A program made the translations under genes and the position numbers. Below are positions 25,624 through 25,676 of a stretch of DNA of 25,676 nt, piece after piece. Within the stretch, counting starts at the first letter, position 1, and every line of letters begins with the position of its first letter. This DNA is from TCS55 sp964343505 (GTDB lineage: Bacteria > Fidelibacterota > Marinisomatia > Marinisomatales > TCS55), in NCBI GenBank assembly GCA_964343505.1, contig CAYFJU010000044.1, positions 1 to 25,676 on the forward strand. Direction: 5' to 3'. Below the pieces are notes generated by a model. It ran no database searches, was not told the origin of the DNA, and saw only the letters and a list, made by a program, of their open reading frames with translations.

Positions 25624-25676
25624 GTGCACTGACCACGACTTTATCTGACAGTGGTATCCTTTCCGGTTTGATTATG

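Noticed and set aside
1..25676. CRISPR arrays, tRNA or rRNA genes, complete insertion sequences
   Set aside because: No regularly spaced repeats, no tRNA-like cloverleaf that I could recognise, no rRNA segments and no transposase-like frame were found on either strand.

Overview
This window looks like a chromosomal segment from a Gram-negative bacterium of the Fibrobacteres-Chlorobi-Bacteroidetes (FCB) superphylum, possibly Marinimicrobia or a related lineage. Three things suggest this: a C25 (gingipain-family) PorU-like protease with a FlgD/type IX-like C-terminal domain, a LamG/kelch/winged-helix membrane regulator of the kind seen in Bacteroidetes-like genomes, and a MurE with the DNPR signature of meso-diaminopimelate peptidoglycan. 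The phylum is an inference; no rRNA gene is present.

Layout. (1) 1-326: rpmB (ribosomal protein L28) on the + strand, closed by an intrinsic terminator. (2) 327-566: a short convergent gap holding the rpmB terminator, a perfect 28-bp palindrome and the terminator of the ftsZ side. (3) 567-17337, minus strand: a complete, tightly packed division and cell wall (dcw) cluster, in transcription order mraZ-rsmH-ftsL-ftsI-murE-murF-mraY-murD-ftsW-murG-murC-murB-ftsQ-ftsA-ftsZ. Nearly every junction is an overlap of 1 to 11 bases or a one-base gap. The exception is ftsA-ftsZ, where a short leader carries a strong ribosome binding site. ddl is absent from the cluster. A promoter with a perfect -35 box and TGGG repeats resembling MraZ operators precedes mraZ. 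(4) 17484-23035, minus strand: porU-like C25 protease, maf nucleotide pyrophosphatase, a small lipoprotein, and a RodZ-like morphogenesis protein. The first three are translationally coupled and point into the dcw cluster. (5) 23036-23390: a divergent intergenic region with GC-rich hairpins and a 13-bp perfect inverted repeat that looks like a dispersed repeat element. (6) 23391-25480, + strand: a broken gene for a secreted or membrane LamG-kelch-TM-winged-helix regulator. It carries a 4-bp tandem duplication, two indels in T runs and an in-frame TGA. (7) 25481-25676: intergenic sequence with a dyad and an extended -10 promoter firing rightward out of the window.

How the genes work together: RsmH is a ribosome modifier. 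MurB to MurF, MraY and MurG build lipid II from UDP-GlcNAc-enolpyruvate. FtsW and FtsI polymerise and crosslink it at the septum. FtsQ/L/A/Z form the divisome, RodZ links shape to the cytoskeleton, and MraZ probably tunes the operon. Most of the window is textbook. The parts worth a second look are the palindrome, the repeat element with a hairpin flush against a start codon, the decaying regulator, and the PorU-like sortase placed immediately upstream of the cell wall genes.
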